Under the pieces are notes generated by a model. The model ran no database searches. It was not told the DNA's origin and worked only from the letters and a program-made list of their open reading frames with translations. A stretch of 64,000 bases of DNA from Climacium dendroides (lineage: Eukaryota; Streptophyta; Bryopsida; Hypnales; Climaciaceae). Position numbers and translations under genes: made by a program. The DNA lies in the NCBI GenBank assembly GCA_950106755.1, contig OX467087.1:20092047-20156046 (forward strand), read 5' to 3'. Shown piece after piece: positions 10,860 through 24,171 of this stretch; position 1 is the first letter of the stretch, and each line of letters starts with the position of its first letter.

Positions 10860-11520
10860 CGAACACGGATTGCTTCATACTTGTATCTCCGTGCAATTGT
10901 TGTGTAATGAAACGAAGAGAAGATCATGTAAAATGCAACACAAGATGAAGGTCTTGAAACTCATACCGTATGATCAATAAAGTTGGAAGTCTCGTTCCAG
11001 GTCGTTGAGATTAAATGGTTGGCCATACACATAATTTATACTGGAACCGGATCAAGGAATATTGAGTCTCAAGGTCATTTTGGCGATTTATAGTTCAATC
11101 CTCATGGTGATCGGACAATAAATTGCCAGAATGACCTCGAAACTCAAACATTTCTAGCATCTCGTTGCAGTATGTATGTATGGCCAACCAACCATAGGAT
11201 TGAGCACATTATAATTCCTAGTTCTAAAGGGCAACTATGTGACATGTAAAAAAACCCTTCGAAAGAACAATTTCAAGAGTGCGTAAGAGGCGCAAGAGGC
11301 AGTTTTGAGACACATAAAGAAAACAATTGAAAGAACAACTCCAAGAGAACACAAGAGGCAAAAGTATACATAGAATGATCAAAACGAAGGACGAAAATAA
11401 ACAAAGGTTCAAGCAAAAGGTAAAACCACCAAAGGCAATTTGAAAGGAGGTGGAAGAAAGATCACCAAGTGCAATATGAAAGTAGGTGGAAAGAAGACAA
11501 CCAAGCGCAATTTGAAAGCC
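10860..11520. other. Gene-free stretch
   Basis: I see no supported gene here. Short imperfect repeats around CAATTTGAAAG with GGTGGAAGAAAG occur at 11430-11515. Confidence 0.35.
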
Positions 11521-11529
11521 GACGCTCTG

Positions 11530-11860
11530 CTGCGTAGGGTTTAGGTACTACATCACCCTATCCATTGCCTTTCATCTCTTTCCTACTAAACACCAAGCAA
11601 TTCTTCCAATGCCATCGCTAAGGTTGCAAATGCTAAAACTCTAAAAATTTCTCAAGCAGGAGTCAAACCAAAAAACACTACGCACCTAGCTATATGCCTA
11701 ATGGCGTTCCACGATATACTGAAATCCTACCTACTCTACTACTTAATTAGGGTTTAGTACTACATTGCCCTACCTAGCCTGTTGCCTTTCATTTTTCTTC
11801 TACAGGTTGCCTAGCAATTCCTCTAGTGCCATTGTTAAGGTCGTTGTTGCTGAAGACCAA
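11530..11860 (+). repeat. Repeat E, two diverged copies
   Basis: Two segments, about 11535-11640 and 11748-11860, share TAGGGTTTAG, ACTACAT, CCCTA, TTGCCTTTCAT and AGCAATTC in the same order. A third, more diverged copy lies at about 15345-15480. No coding capacity. Confidence 0.5.
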
Positions 11861-12488
11861 TCAAGAACAACCATAAAGAAGAGAAGAAGAAAAGAGACAA
11901 ACAACAACTAAGATCAAAGTAAAAAGGTGCTTGATCAAATGTTTGAATTAATGTTAAGAAAAATTATAGTTGTTAGAGTTTGATAACAAGCAATTTTTTA
12001 TATCAAGTAGTTATTCCTATATGAAAGCAATATAGGCAATTTCTTAGAATTGAAATGGCTTCAATTAGTTCAAACCAAACACAAACAAGTGAAACAACTA
12101 ATTCAAGCTAAAAAGTGAAACTATTAAAATCCTAAAGATATATTTCAAACTAAACATAAAACATACAATTGAAACTAAACAATTACAACTTTTCAAAATA
12201 TATATATAGATATGCACATAATTTTTATTGATACAAAGAGTTAAAGGCAAATACTTATGGGTCATGGCAAAAAAATACTTGTCACAATTGAAGTGATTTT
12301 TTTCACTTCTATTGTAATTTTTGAATTCCAAGTCTTAAGAACGTGAATTTTTTATTAGAGATGTTTAAATAATTAGATTCTTTATTTTTTAAGATTAAAT
12401 ATGCAAAATTTAAAATTGAATTTTGATTATTGGTTACAAATTGAGGCTTAGGGATTTCCACTATGTTTGGAGTGCCCAAATTTCATTA
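11861..12488. other. Gene-free AT-rich stretch
   Basis: I see nothing supportable here. Confidence 0.35.
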
Positions 12489-12496
12489 TCTACTAG

Positions 12497-13053
12497 CCCG
12501 GGAGTGAACTTAGTTCTACTACAATAGACCATATGCAAACAAGTGGTTTCTAATAAACTATAATCTTAACTTCAAATATTGAGCATTGTTTACTAACAAC
12601 TATAGGATTCTACTCCCAAAATTTCAAACTCAAATAAAATATGGAATGATTTCTAGAAGAGGTTAAAAATGCACTAAAATGGCATGTTTTTTAACTCAAA
12701 TATTTTTAGAGAACACATTTAAATGACCATTGCATCAATATTCAACTCAAAATGAGCTTTCAATAGAGAGTTATTTTAAGGAATTTTTTGTTCATTTTTT
12801 AGACAATTTTTTCTTATATAATATAAGGGTGTGAAAGTTATTTTCAGTTCTTCAATGTATCTTTTTACTTCAAATTTTTTTAATTAATTATTATTAACAA
12901 ATAAAATATCAATAATTCAAAATATAAACTTTCAAAGTAGAAAAATCTATTCATATTTTTTTCAAATTTTATTTAAAATTCAAAAAGTATATAAGGGGTC
13001 CAAAGTTTTGTTTGCACACTAACATCAAAAAAATGGGGAGTGCACTCCTCGAG
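12497..13053 (-). mobile_element. hAT-like MITE, copy C2
   Basis: This 557-bp element is inverted relative to C1 and C3 and aligns with them along its length. It is flanked by a perfect 8-bp target duplication, TCTACTAG, at 12489-12496 and 13054-13061. Eight-base duplications are typical of the hAT superfamily. It carries no open frame worth naming. Confidence 0.85.
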
Positions 13054-13061
13054 TCTACTAG

Positions 13062-13747
13062 AGTTGAAATTTTTTTAGTCTATTTCTACACAGGGCAGGC
13101 ATATGCCTACCAAGGGACATTTAAAAATTCTATTGTTTATGTCTATGTAAATAGGGGTCTTTGTGCGAGCACTTTTGAACATTAAAAATGGTTTCAAGAT
13201 CATTCTTCTTGTGAAATCTCATCACTCTGAAGTCCTTCCAGATGGACAATTTTTCATTTCTTTATAAATTATTTTTCTGTTTTTTACAAATTAGTGTCTA
13301 GTTTCTTCAAAAATGTATTAACTCTATTTTTTGAATATTTTTTACCTTCATTTTTCTTAAATCCTCAAATTTTGGTGACATATTTTTCCATAGTATTGCA
13401 CTAATTATTTTGTTTTATTTTATTTTAAACTATTTTTCCAAGAGGTCGTAGTAATATTGAGTATTATGACAAATCTTGGCAATGGATTTTGGACAAGTTT
13501 CTATAAGTACAATTTTTGGCAAAACTTTTTGTCATTTTTTCTTTGAATAGAAAACCTTTTAGTTTCTTCTATTATATTCTATTATTGCTCAAGAGAAAAA
13601 GTTATATAATAGGAAGTCTAAATTTTATCTTCTCGAATAGAAAAAACAATCCTCAAAAACTTGAAATAATTTTGAAAAGAAAAATTCTTATAGATTGTAT
13701 TTTTCTATATAGAAAGCTTTAATTTATTCCATTTGGATTTGTATTGG
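13062..13747. other. Gene-free AT-rich stretch
   Basis: I see no gene. The short plus-strand frame at 13516-13722 is Phe/Lys/Ile-rich and typical of random AT-rich DNA. Confidence 0.4.
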
Positions 13748-14545
13748 ATTCTTTTCTAAGCTCAATTTTCACATTTTTTCAAAACAAAAATTTCAATAGG
13801 ATTAGATTTGATTTTAAAAACAATCTCACAATTGGAATTAGTGTGTTTTAATTCCATCTTAGAGCTATTAAGGTTTTAGTTTTTTCTTCCATACTTACTT
13901 CTAGTTCATCATTTTTTATAGAATGAAATTACATTATCTTTTTTGAAGTTTTTTCCTAAATTCTCAAGTCAATTCTTCATGATAATTTTTTTTTACTTCA
14001 AAATAGGTAGAGCAAAAATTTCAAGTTAAATGATGATTCAAAGTCTCATAAACTAGATTATCATGGTGCAAACCCCCCATGTTTTCTCCACTTGTTAAAA
14101 TGCAATTATCTTGTAATCCATGTAGTCAAACTTTTTGAAATTTCTTTTATACATTCTCAAATTAGTCTACCACAAGTTCCTATAGTTAGATATGCCCCCC
14201 AAAATGCCATTTTAAAACTTTTGTGCTCATTGCACTAAAAACACCAATTTTGAGTACTTTTTGATGAAAAAAAAAGCCTTGGGACTTGAAGAGCTAAAAT
14301 AGAAACCGCAATAGCCCTATCATAGCTCTCATATTTTGGCAAAGCAATCAGCAAACGCTTCTTGCAATGACCCGATAATGGTGTTGAGCCAATTTGTTTT
14401 CCTTCAACAAATCTACAACATAAAACCTTTAAAAATTCTACATGCATTTGGCAAATGAATGCAGGTGTAAACCAAATGAAGGAGTGTATGGATACTCTCA
14501 AAACTCCCCTGCCTACACAACATTCAAAACCTCGAATGTGACAAC
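13748..14545 (+). repeat. Dispersed repeat D, copy 2, uninterrupted
   Basis: This copy matches 1036-1191 followed directly by 6303-6837. It shows the approximate structure of the host site before the Helitron-like cluster inserted. The DNA is old and diverged, with no intact coding region. Confidence 0.65.
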
Positions 14546-14607
14546 TAATTTTGGAGACTTTTTCAAACAACATTCATTCATTCATATTCAGTTTTACGAA
14601 ATGAAAA

Positions 14608-15015
14608 CTAAAAAATGTCACCCACACAATTGGAATGATCAGTAGAACGGAGGATCCAATCTACAGACAGAGACGGTGAGAGAGACTGATGGCTTCTCAC
14701 CACCAACTGGAGTTGCCCTTCGATCAAGTTACTTCGAGAGCGTGTGGCAATCGAGGCTGCAGAGCCCCATTTTGATTTCAAACTATCCATGATGAGAGTG
14801 ATCGGATCCTTGCTTGCTTTCTCCGATCCACTGACGTCGGATTCATTGACAGTTAAGCTACATTGATAGAATCCGGAGTTGGAATCTGTCAATTGGATCA
14901 GTTTGGGATTGGATTGGATCCTTTTCAATTGCAACTTAGCCCTTAAAAAATTGTAAAAGCACTCATTGTAAGACAAACTATTGTGGAAGACCTCTCCTTT
15001 TCTTGCAAAATTCAA
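14608..15015 (-). CDS. Open frame of unknown product, weak
   Basis: A minus-strand frame of about 135 codons lies just beyond repeat D. It has no ATG at its upstream limit; the first possible methionine is deep inside. The composition is somewhat richer in GC than the surroundings. I see no motif, signal peptide or splice context. It may be a relic or chance. Confidence 0.15.
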   Translation of the reverse strand: MNFARKGEVFHNSLSYNECFYNFLRAKLQLKRIQSNPKLIQLTDSNSGFYQCSLTVNESDVSGSEKASKDPITLIMDSLKSKWGSAASIATRSRSNLIEGQLQLVVRSHQSLSPSLSVDWILRSTDHSNCVGDIF

Positions 15016-15344
15016 AGGATGAATAGTTGCACTTTTGTCCTACACAAAGGGATCCTCTGTTCATCAATCGGACACAAAAATGTCTGCCTCGACCTTTTAA
15101 GGGGTAATATGTATTATGATGTGGCGGCAGCAACTTTTGGTCTCCATTGCTGGAAGAATGGCCAATGAGTGCCTTCCCACCCTACCTCTCTATCCAGCAA
15201 ATGACGGACATCCATTCCACTTGTCCACCCAATGTTCAATATTTTTTTTATTTATAAAAGAACATAATCAATAAAACCCTAAACCCCTTCATATTTACCC
15301 TAAACAGTGTTGTCACTACACGTTTTAATGGTGCTTTGCTACAG

Positions 15345-15480
15345 ACAGAAACCCTACTCACTCTGCTATGCAAGGTTTAGGTGTTCCTTGTCCATTGTCC
15401 TATTCGTTATTTAGATGAAGTTTATCTTGCAAGGTAGAGGTTGCCCGATACCATCACCAAAGTTGGTGTTGTTATAGACT
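15345..15480 (+). repeat. Repeat E, third diverged copy
   Basis: The order CTCTGCTATGCAAGGTTTAGG, then a CCATT-type block, then ATACCATCACCAAAGTTG parallels the two copies at 11.5-11.9 kb. The match is partial. Confidence 0.35.
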
Positions 15481-16024
15481 ACCCGCAAGTTGAATTGCAT
15501 TTCTGGCGTTGATGTTATATTGATCACCTACCAACTCCATTATCTGTACTTCATTGTTTCAATGACGATGTGCTTCAAAGACGTGCTTACGTGTATATAT
15601 GTGCATATGCTATGTAAGGTGAGGTGCCCACCTTACATATCTATAGATATATGCTCACTGCTTTTTGAAAAATAGTTACAAACCTAATTAAGGTAGAATT
15701 GCCCATTACTATACATATTTGCTATCTAGGTACTTTGGAGAAGCTATTTGTTTTCAAAGATTGAAAAGTATGAGAAAAGTCAATTGCAAAAAAATGAAGA
15801 CATTTTGATAAGAAGTGAATTTTTTGTTATTTTTCAAAGCTAAAATAGTGAACTATGAATAGACCCTTGTTAAAGCGTAGGTAGATGTGTCCACTTCCTA
15901 AATGCATTGCCATTATGATAAAGGGTTGTAAAGATTGTGGTAAAGATGAGTCACTAATGCAATTGGGAGGATCTTGTAGGTGGTAGAATTGAATGGATGG
16001 TGGTATTAGGCAATTTTGCCTTAA

Positions 16025-16932
16025 CCCCTAAAGGACTATGACTATGTTTTCACCAAAAATGCTCTAAAACTACCACTCATAATACAAGTACCAAATTTTT
16101 GAAAAAAATTATTTTTGGACACATGTAACCATAGAATCTTGTAGTATTCTGGTTTGAGAAGATGTGAAAAACATTTCAAAAATTTCCACCATGTAGATTG
16201 AAAGATAGTAGTGTTTGAAGTAACAAAACCTTTTTTTTTTGGCCCTGTGAAAAAACAGGCAACTGCACTTCACATGGTCACATTTGCATGAAAAAATGTC
16301 CAAAATGGTGGTCTTTCCTTGGATTCATTTTTTCAAGGCAAGTTGGCTACATGCTTAAAATTTTTTAGATTATTTGGACTTGTACAACATATAGGAAAAA
16401 AATAGAAAGTAAAAAGAAGTAGAGAATGATTCAAAATATTAAATTGTTAAGAATTTTGTTTTGGAATTGCAAAATGCCAATACCAATAGTCAATATGTTG
16501 TAATAAACTATTTACATCCAATTTTTAAAAAAATTTAAATTTAAAAATTTAAAATTGAATAAAATAAAGGACTTCTATAATCGCCCATAAACTAAAACTC
16601 CTCATAACTTTTGACTCAATGATCAAAATGGAATGATTCACGGCTCTCCAAGTATATATAACTCTAGAAAACCAATTTCAAATTTTTGTTTCTGAAAAAG
16701 GAGATTTTTTAAGATCTGCCCAGAGTGCCCATTTCCAAAAAAAAAATAACATATAAGGTCATAACTTTTGACTCGTATTTCCAAATGTCATAAAATATAG
16801 TGCATATGAAAGATATTCCTTCATCCCCACCTTTTATTAAAATTTCAGCTTAAAATATGCAAATCTCCAATCACACGTACCTGCCCAAAATTTCTATGTT
16901 GCCAAAAAATTTCTATGGTGGTCGTTTAGGGG
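16025..16932 (+). mobile_element. TTAA-flanked piggyBac-like MITE, copy B1
   Basis: The element starts CCCCTAAAGGAC and ends GTCGTTTAGGGG, giving inverted termini CCCCTAAA. The left flank is TTAA (16021-16024) and the right flank TTGA (16933-16936), one base from a perfect TTAA duplication. Both ends align with copies at 33136-34079 (inverted) and 57867-59620, which fixes the borders. It also preserves the empty site of Helitron-like copy A5 near 16383-16395. No transposase is encoded. Confidence 0.75.
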
Positions 16933-16936
16933 TTGA

Positions 16937-18275
16937 GTACAATCATGTGTTTGGAAATTATTATGCGTATGTTGGCACTGTACTGTGGAGCTTTTCAATT
17001 GGGCAGGTGAATCCATATGATGCAAATCTCAGTAGAGTTTTTATTTGATCCGATTGAGTTCACTTGTTTGTTAAGTTTTGTTTTTGACACAAATGAAACG
17101 GGGTTTCATTGCAAAAAGAATTCATGTAGAATACTTGTTTCAAGACGAAATATTCGAAGCAATTGACCATGAGTCTTTTCTCTCTCCCCATGTTCTTTGA
17201 ATTGAAACCTGAAAGTTGAAACTGATGGGATTAATTAAGACAGACAGTCATTCGCTCTCATTAAATCTTGGAGAAATTAAAGAGCTGCCTGGTCAGACCG
17301 CTGGACAATCAAACCCCTCCTGGATTGAAAAAATTGTTCGAAGGACCAGTTACATTAATTTGTTACTATAATTATATGGCAAATTTCAGACTTTCACAGC
17401 TCGAAAATTGTGACATCATTAATTCTTGATGTGCACAAAGTAAAGCTCTGAAAATCAACTAGGACACGTTTACATCTGAGACTCGGAGCCCCGAGGTTCA
17501 ATTCCAGCTAACTTAGACATGGAGTAATTAATTATCCTGACAAGTGCGAGCCAAGTTCCTGAAACTTGGCCGTTTCAATGAGAAACTAAACTACAGCTAA
17601 TTTGAGCAACTCGCCACTCATCATGATGCAAACTTTTCAATATCTAGATTCGCGAATGCCTTGCCAGGCAAACTCTTACTTGAAGAATTATCCAACTTCA
17701 GAAGTGTTGCAAGGATTACTTACCTTTTACAAAGAAACGACGAACTCTGAAGAATATATCCAGGTCTGGACTCTGGAGGTGTAAACGTCAACTTCGTTAT
17801 AATGGAACACTTCAGAGCACCTGCCAGAATTGTAGTTAACATTCAACTGGCTAAAGAGTGCTCCCTGCAGTGAACTCTATTGTGTAATGTTCCAATGAGA
17901 GGAGATTGGTTGAAATGCTTAAAGTGACGAAAAGAGAATCCTCTACCTTACAAGCATGACTTTTCCTACAAGGGTGATGCAATTTGGAATTGAGTACATG
18001 GCAGGACTGCACGGGAAGCTCACAACACTTCAAACAAGAGTCGTTACAACTTGGGACACAAGGATTGAAATTGTTCTAGAGGGTCATCCATTTACAACTA
18101 CGTCTTACAAGTCCTAGTGGTGAAGTACGCAAAACTAATTACATTAATGCCAATCTCGCAAATGAGCAGATCCATCAACAACTGCAGTATGAATGATAGA
18201 ACTTCAACTACAAAGGGTGCTATGCTCTAACTGTTGTACAATGTTATATTAGCCTTCACTAATTCTGTCAGTTGA
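16937..18275. other. Downstream flank of SKL1
   Basis: This stretch of intermediate GC lies past the SKL1 stop on the minus strand. The part next to 18275 presumably includes the 3' untranslated region. I see no additional gene. Confidence 0.4.
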
Positions 18276-21200
18276 TTATAAACGAAGCTTCTTGGCTTGT
18301 TTTTCCTTGATCAATGCCCCGATTACGTTCAGCACCTGTCATCAAATATGAAAGCACTGAATGTTAAGCCACAAAGCAAACGCAAACAAGTGGAACAAAG
18401 TTACAGGGCATATTTGAAAGCTCAGTTTGGGCGTCAAGAGTGACAAACATGAAACAGGAGAAAAATTTATTCCCACCTCTAGAGCAGTCATACTGGGTGA
18501 AATTGTTGTAGGGTCCTCAATTCCCAACTGAGCAGAAATAGCTGTCACACAGCAAGATACATGGAAATGTGAAATCAGTATTCTCGAAATGCTTAGAATA
18601 TAGAGATCAGAGAACCAATAATTGGAACAGTTAACACAAGCTAAAATAATCTTTCAGGTACCTTGAATTGACACCACGGCATCTGCATTCCTGTAAGTTT
18701 CTTTCCTCTCCTCGTACAGCTTGGAAAGTTTCACTAGAGCCTGCCATCACCCGACATTCTTGAGGAGTTGCCTGAACACCCTTTGAAAATAGAATTCGTG
18801 TAAAATCTTGAGTTCAAGTCAAGTGGCAGGTACCAAAAGCTCAAGGAAGAAGACAAGCGCTAGTCTCACACCAGGGGCCACGTATGCTCTCTATAGTGAA
18901 TGCCAGACCTCGGGTTTTCATTTGGTTGTCATCTACATGAGTTCTTACAACTATGAAGAATATTATGCTGAAACACTTAGTGCCCCTTTGAGCACAAGAC
19001 TAATCTCTACATCTCACTAAAAAGATACTGTATCCTCACAACACTGCCATTTCTCACAACTCTAAATTCCACATACAGAAGTGCTCTCCAATTCTTGTGA
19101 CCTCGCAACTCGCTCAAGCAATAAGATGAAAGTCCCCATTACACGTGCGACAATTATTGATGATTCGCGTAACCATGTGTTAAATCTATTTTTCATAATT
19201 TTATACAACAGACATGAAATTCTATTATTTACCTCGTCACTATCTGCATAGTTGGAAACCAGCAGTTGTCGAGTCTTTGCACAATTGGCTACAGTCTCTA
19301 GCGGCATATCAATCCAAACAACTATACCATGCCTCAGATTACCCCTGCAATTATCCCGTGGACATCAACGAGCATCTCGTACATTAGAACGAGGGCTTTA
19401 AGGATTATTAAAGACGAAAGACCATAAAACTCTCTGGGGCCGCAAATTTCTGAATCTTAGATCCACTCAGATAAGAGAAAAACATTTCAAAATAAACATC
19501 GCGAGAGTGGATTCAAAAATAACCTTCAGTGGCATATACGCTGAGCAAAAGTCTTTAAAAATTCCACATTGACAATCTAATTTGAAGGATCTTAAGAAAA
19601 TCCACATCCATTCTGCGACTAGACCTTCAATATAGAAAAAGGTCGGAACATATGGTAAATTCTAACCAGTTTTCTGATTTCGCCACAGTACCAGCCCCTG
19701 TGGAAACGACCAAGCGCCCCACGGCAGAAAGCTGTTTCAGAACTTCCGTCTACACAACAAAAGCCACACAACTCGTAAAACAAAGATTCCAAATAGACTG
19801 GTTTGAGGCTCTTGACCTGATGATTTTAGGTGTCAAAGTTTCCTTGTGAAACTCAAATTTTCCAGTAGAACGTTGGAACTCAGGGTACAAGTGACAATGA
19901 GGAGTCAAAATGCAGACAAACAGACAGACTCTGTCTCATACAAAAACTCGACATGATGATATCAACCATAACAGAGCACAGCAGTTAATTGAATCGTCTT
20001 TTATAAGAACATTTAAGGGCATTCGTAACACCAGAACATAAGAGCATGTGCACTCAGAGACAGTCGTCTGTAAAATGCACCTCAGCCTCTCTGTAGCCCT
20101 CTTCGTCTTCCGATAAGTCTGTCCCACCTGCGGCCTGTTGTACTAAGTCATTGCTGTAGAGAAGTACACACCAACATGATGTGTAATTAGAAGTGGATCA
20201 AAATCGCAACCTATCTGCGAGCAATTCATAACATTCTTGAAAATCTCTGCGAACACCTAGGGTCCAACCGCTGATTCAAGGAAGAATCAAAGTACCAAAG
20301 ATTCCGCTGATTCTGTGACATCTTCTTTCGTTGGCACCAACCATCTTACATCTTGAGTTCAAGAATGAGAGCATTGGTATTCAGCCAAGTATTATCGGCA
20401 AGTGTGTAGTTACAATCAACCATGGAGCAGGTACACTGAAAATGGTGGATGGTCAACACTGCTCTAGAATGTTGAGTTAGATGTTTGCCAAATTATCAAA
20501 GACGTGAGCCCAAGTGACACTGCGGAAGCTTGCTAGCAGTCTTAAGAAAGAGAGGTGAACACAAACCTGTCAAAAAAGTAATAACCCAGTTCTTTGGCTA
20601 ATGTCTTCCCTATAGCAATTTTACCACTGTCCATCATACCTACAGACCAGCCATTTTGAGTATGAGCTGTGAATCATGTAGGATTTTGACATGAAACAAA
20701 CTTTTCATGGTGACAAGGCTGTTGAGCTTTTACCAATCAGAAAAATGCAGGTTCCTTGCAGGTCATCTCGCAATTCATCTGCCTTTTCCTGTGCAGAATA
20801 GAACAGAAAAAAATCAGTGATTAGATCTAAAGTTCAACAATTTAAAGGAAGAAATCTCATATCCGTTAAACTGGCACATTCCTGAGTGCCAAATGTTTTG
20901 GGCGGGCATCCAAAACCTAAGTCAGGATGGTCATATTTGTATAGATTTGCGTTCCAGTCAGACAATTTGAGGTTTATTTTGGGCAACTGAAAACTGCGCC
21001 AATTGCTAGTTGTAAACATTTAACATGGGTGCATATTTTGAGGGGTTCGAACTACACAACGAATATGATTACAAAATAAACTTAAATAGACTTTTGAAAG
21101 TCTGAAACCGGCATGCCACTCATGATAAGGGCAAGGGTCAAGTACTAGAAACAGCACAGAGGGGCTTACCATTAACAGCAGCTCAAAATTTGGACTGAGA

Positions 21201-21971
21201 TCTTCAGCAGCTGCAGCGCAAGTAAAACATTAGCATTCTACGATGGGAAGTGGGTTTATTGGTCGTCAACTCAGTCTTCCAACAGCCATGATTGTTTAGA
21301 GTTCTATATTGAACTTTCAAAGAGAAAAGTTAAGCCCTAAAGGACCAAGTATTCAAGACTTTGAAATGATTGAAATTCGATTAATCGTATTGTGAAACAT
21401 GTAATTCGGATATGGCCACATTTTAGGTCACTAGAAACAGTGAAGAACATTGCATATCTTAGCCCTCCTCTTCAGAAGCATTGTAGTAATGGCAGGTGTC
21501 GCCTCACCGGTATTAGCATCACTCGTCGAAGCCTCAATCACATCTTCAGTCGCATGGACGATTACTGTCCTCGAGGTAGCGCTACTACGCATATTGCTGA
21601 ATCTCGTGTTCGATACAATCCCATGACCTAACCCCAAATGCCAACCCATTACTAACACCCTCAAAACCAGCTCAAAATGCCTCACCACGCCTCAAAAAGA
21701 AAAAACATATCAATCTATATCAGCACAAAAAGATACAAAATTCATCAGCTGAAACAAAAATTACAAACGAAATCAACAAGAAAAATTCAACAGGCCAGGA
21801 ACAAGTTGACGCAAATCCTGAATTGAAGAAAGTCAAGAAACCCGACTCACCAGAGAACGGACCTACTGCAGGCTTCCACTGTGAGCCTGAGGGAGATGCC
21901 GCCGAAGAAACTGAGAGCGAGGGGAGAGAAGCCACAAGGGCGGAGCTGCAAGAGACCGCCATCGCCACCAA
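18276..21971 (-). CDS. SKL1: Shikimate kinase-like protein, chloroplast-targeted (SKL1 type)
   Basis: Ten exons join in phase: 21971-21851, 21210-21170, 20788-20734, 20639-20567, 20153-20081, 19749-19667, 19344-19233, 18740-18662, 18541-18477 and 18335-18276. They give 762 nt, 253 residues and a TAA stop, and every intron is GT-AG. Residues 1-40 are Ser/Ala-rich like a chloroplast transit peptide. The kinase fold follows: CIFLIG at the first strand, a P-loop GMMDSGKI (about 73-80), then ELGYYFFDS, TEVLKQLSAVGRLVV, HGIVVWIDMPLE and YRNADAVVSI. In true shikimate kinases the P-loop is GMMGSGKS/T and a GGG stands where this protein has TGAG, so phosphorylation of shikimate is doubtful. The family (SK/SKL) is secure; SKL1 is inferred from the NDLVQQAAGG and TEVLKQLS segments. 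In Arabidopsis SKL1 is needed for chloroplast development rather than for the shikimate pathway. The start is the first ATG before the transit-like segment. Confidence 0.88.
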
Positions 21972-22079
21972 ATATTTGCTTCAAGTGGAAGCAAGCTTCA
22001 AGCTTTCAACTACCTCCAAGCTCAGGCTTCGCTGCTTCACATTCTCATGTTTCTGCATCTCCCACGCTGTGGATAACTT

Positions 22080-22165
22080 CATCCAATACGGCGTATAAAT
22101 AGTAAACGTACGTATAATACACTTCGAGAAAGCAGCATTTCGGCGTATAAATACGATGTGAGGAT
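22080..22165. promoter_or_regulatory. Duplicated TATA-like motif upstream of SKL1
   Basis: CGGCGTATAAATA occurs twice, near 22088-22100 and 22140-22152, about 52 bp apart and 120-180 bp upstream of the SKL1 start. As written the TATAAATA faces away from SKL1; on its own strand it reads TATTTATA. The pair may mark the SKL1 promoter or a divergent start, or be a local duplication. Confidence 0.3.
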
Positions 22166-22299
22166 GAAACCGTACTGTATCCACTCAGAGATGAGATTTC
22201 GAAATGGATGAATGTGATTAGGAAATTCATCCGTTTCTGCTCTGTCTCCACCTTCCCTTGGATGATATGATGTGGAATATTCCACATCCATCAGTAGCT

Positions 22300-24171
22300 A
22301 ATAAGTCATGCGTCATGAGATGCAAAATTTGAGAAAGTGAAGAATTGGGTTGAAAAATAAATAGTGAACTAGTTAGGGATTAACCCTAAAAGGATATGGC
22401 CCCCTATAACCAAGGTAATCACCAAAACTCTTTGATTATTGGATCAATAGGTGCATTCACTTTTTCTACAATCAACAATGAAGTCATCCATCGGACCATT
22501 GTGGTCTGTAACGTCTTTACAGGATTAACAATCGTTAGACCATTGTGGTTTGCAACATCTTACAGGGTTAATAGTCATGTTTGAGTGTGCATCTAACACC
22601 CCAAAATAAATTTATTTGGCTTCATAGGTTGACAGCAAGGACATGGCAAGCCAACTACAATTCATCTTCCCACTTGGCGGCATCACTTTTGTTTCAATTC
22701 AATCCAATTTTACTGAGAATGAAAAACAAATATTGACTCAATATGTTTAGTATTATTCACTCAATCATTGACATTGATAGGTAGAACTCCCAAGTAGACG
22801 AAGGAATCACAATAATTCCCCTGAATTGAAACTTGAATTGGAAATACTTTTTTGAAGATGGATTTTGTGGATGAAGCCTCCAAAGTAGAAAAGGCAACTT
22901 CTCTGAAGGCTACTGAATGTTATGTCTAATGTGTATTTGTAGAAAGTATGCTTTGGCTAAAGAGATTTTGACTTTTGGTGAGTGTCTTGCATCCAAAAAT
23001 TTCTAGATCGGAGTTTTGTTTAATTTGGTTTATTTTCTTAACATCAGTAGTGGACAATATATTATTTTAGTTGCATTTTGTAGGGGATGGATGGTTCTTG
23101 ACCTCTATTTATAATTTGTTTTTTTTTAATTCTAATAGGAATGAAAACAAATCCTTGAGAAATTCTTGCGGTTTTTGCTATTTTTATAGGACTTCTTGAT
23201 TGAATTGATGAGACATTCAATATTTCATTGCCACTAACCAATGAAATAAGCAATTTATGTGTTACATTAAGTGAGTATTATAAAGGCATCAATAACCGAT
23301 GAAATAAGCAATTATGGATGTGATTAGCAGTAGTGCAAGGCAAAGCAAATATTTTCAAAGGTGAAATGATAGGAATGACATGGATTGTAAGAACTTTGGT
23401 AACTATATCACTTGAATTGAAATTACTATGAATTTTCAAAGACAGAAGTTTGTCTGAACCTATATCCAATGTCTAGAATTATAAAAAATGCTCACGTACA
23501 AATTACTTGTTGCATTAGGAAAATATTTAGGCTTACAACAAGACTGCATGGCAACATTGCAATTATAGTGCAAAATTGTTAAAAAAATAAATTTAGAAAT
23601 CTAACATGGCACTAATAGTGCTATGTCAGATTGGAGATTTCAAAAAATATTTTTTTATTTATTAATTTTTATTTCAAGTTTTTATTTTGTTGTTTATTTT
23701 TTATTCCAAGGTTGTTGTTTTTTAAATTTTTATTCCAAGTTTTATTTATTTATTTATTTCCAATATTTGCACCGCGGCCAAAAGTCAAACGACCTTTTAC
23801 ACACTTCAAATTTTTTGTAATGTAGAATGTGACACATAAAATGACGTATACCTTGTTGGACACTTAGGGAGCTAGTCTAGCTACCTAAATGCCCAACCAA
23901 GTGTACTTCATTTTCCTACAAGTACACATTATTTGGAATGAAAAATTAGGAGGAAGTAGCCACAGTGGTTGTCAATGGCTTCAAAAACTGAATTCTTGCT
24001 CATCCCCAGTGCCATTGAACTCCATGGAATTTGGAATGCCACTTGTAGCTTCTGCTATAGTTATAGAAGGCATAGTTTTATAGTATGGAAGTTCAGGATC
24101 AAAGAAGTTACAATTGCATTGGTGGTGAAAAGTATGCATATGGTTCTTGTTGTTGTCATTTATTCATCTTT
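22300..24171. other. Gene-free stretch
   Basis: I see no gene. A T-rich tract with repeated TTTATTCCAAG phrases lies at about 23640-23765. Confidence 0.35.

Noticed and set aside
17488..17515. GAGGTTCAATTCC as a tRNA B box
   Set aside because: The surrounding bases cannot pair as a T-arm and no A box or acceptor stem is present.
22384..22566. Possible further TTAA-flanked element starting CCCTAAAAGG and ending ACAGGG
   Set aside because: The right terminus matches only weakly and no other copy supports these borders.
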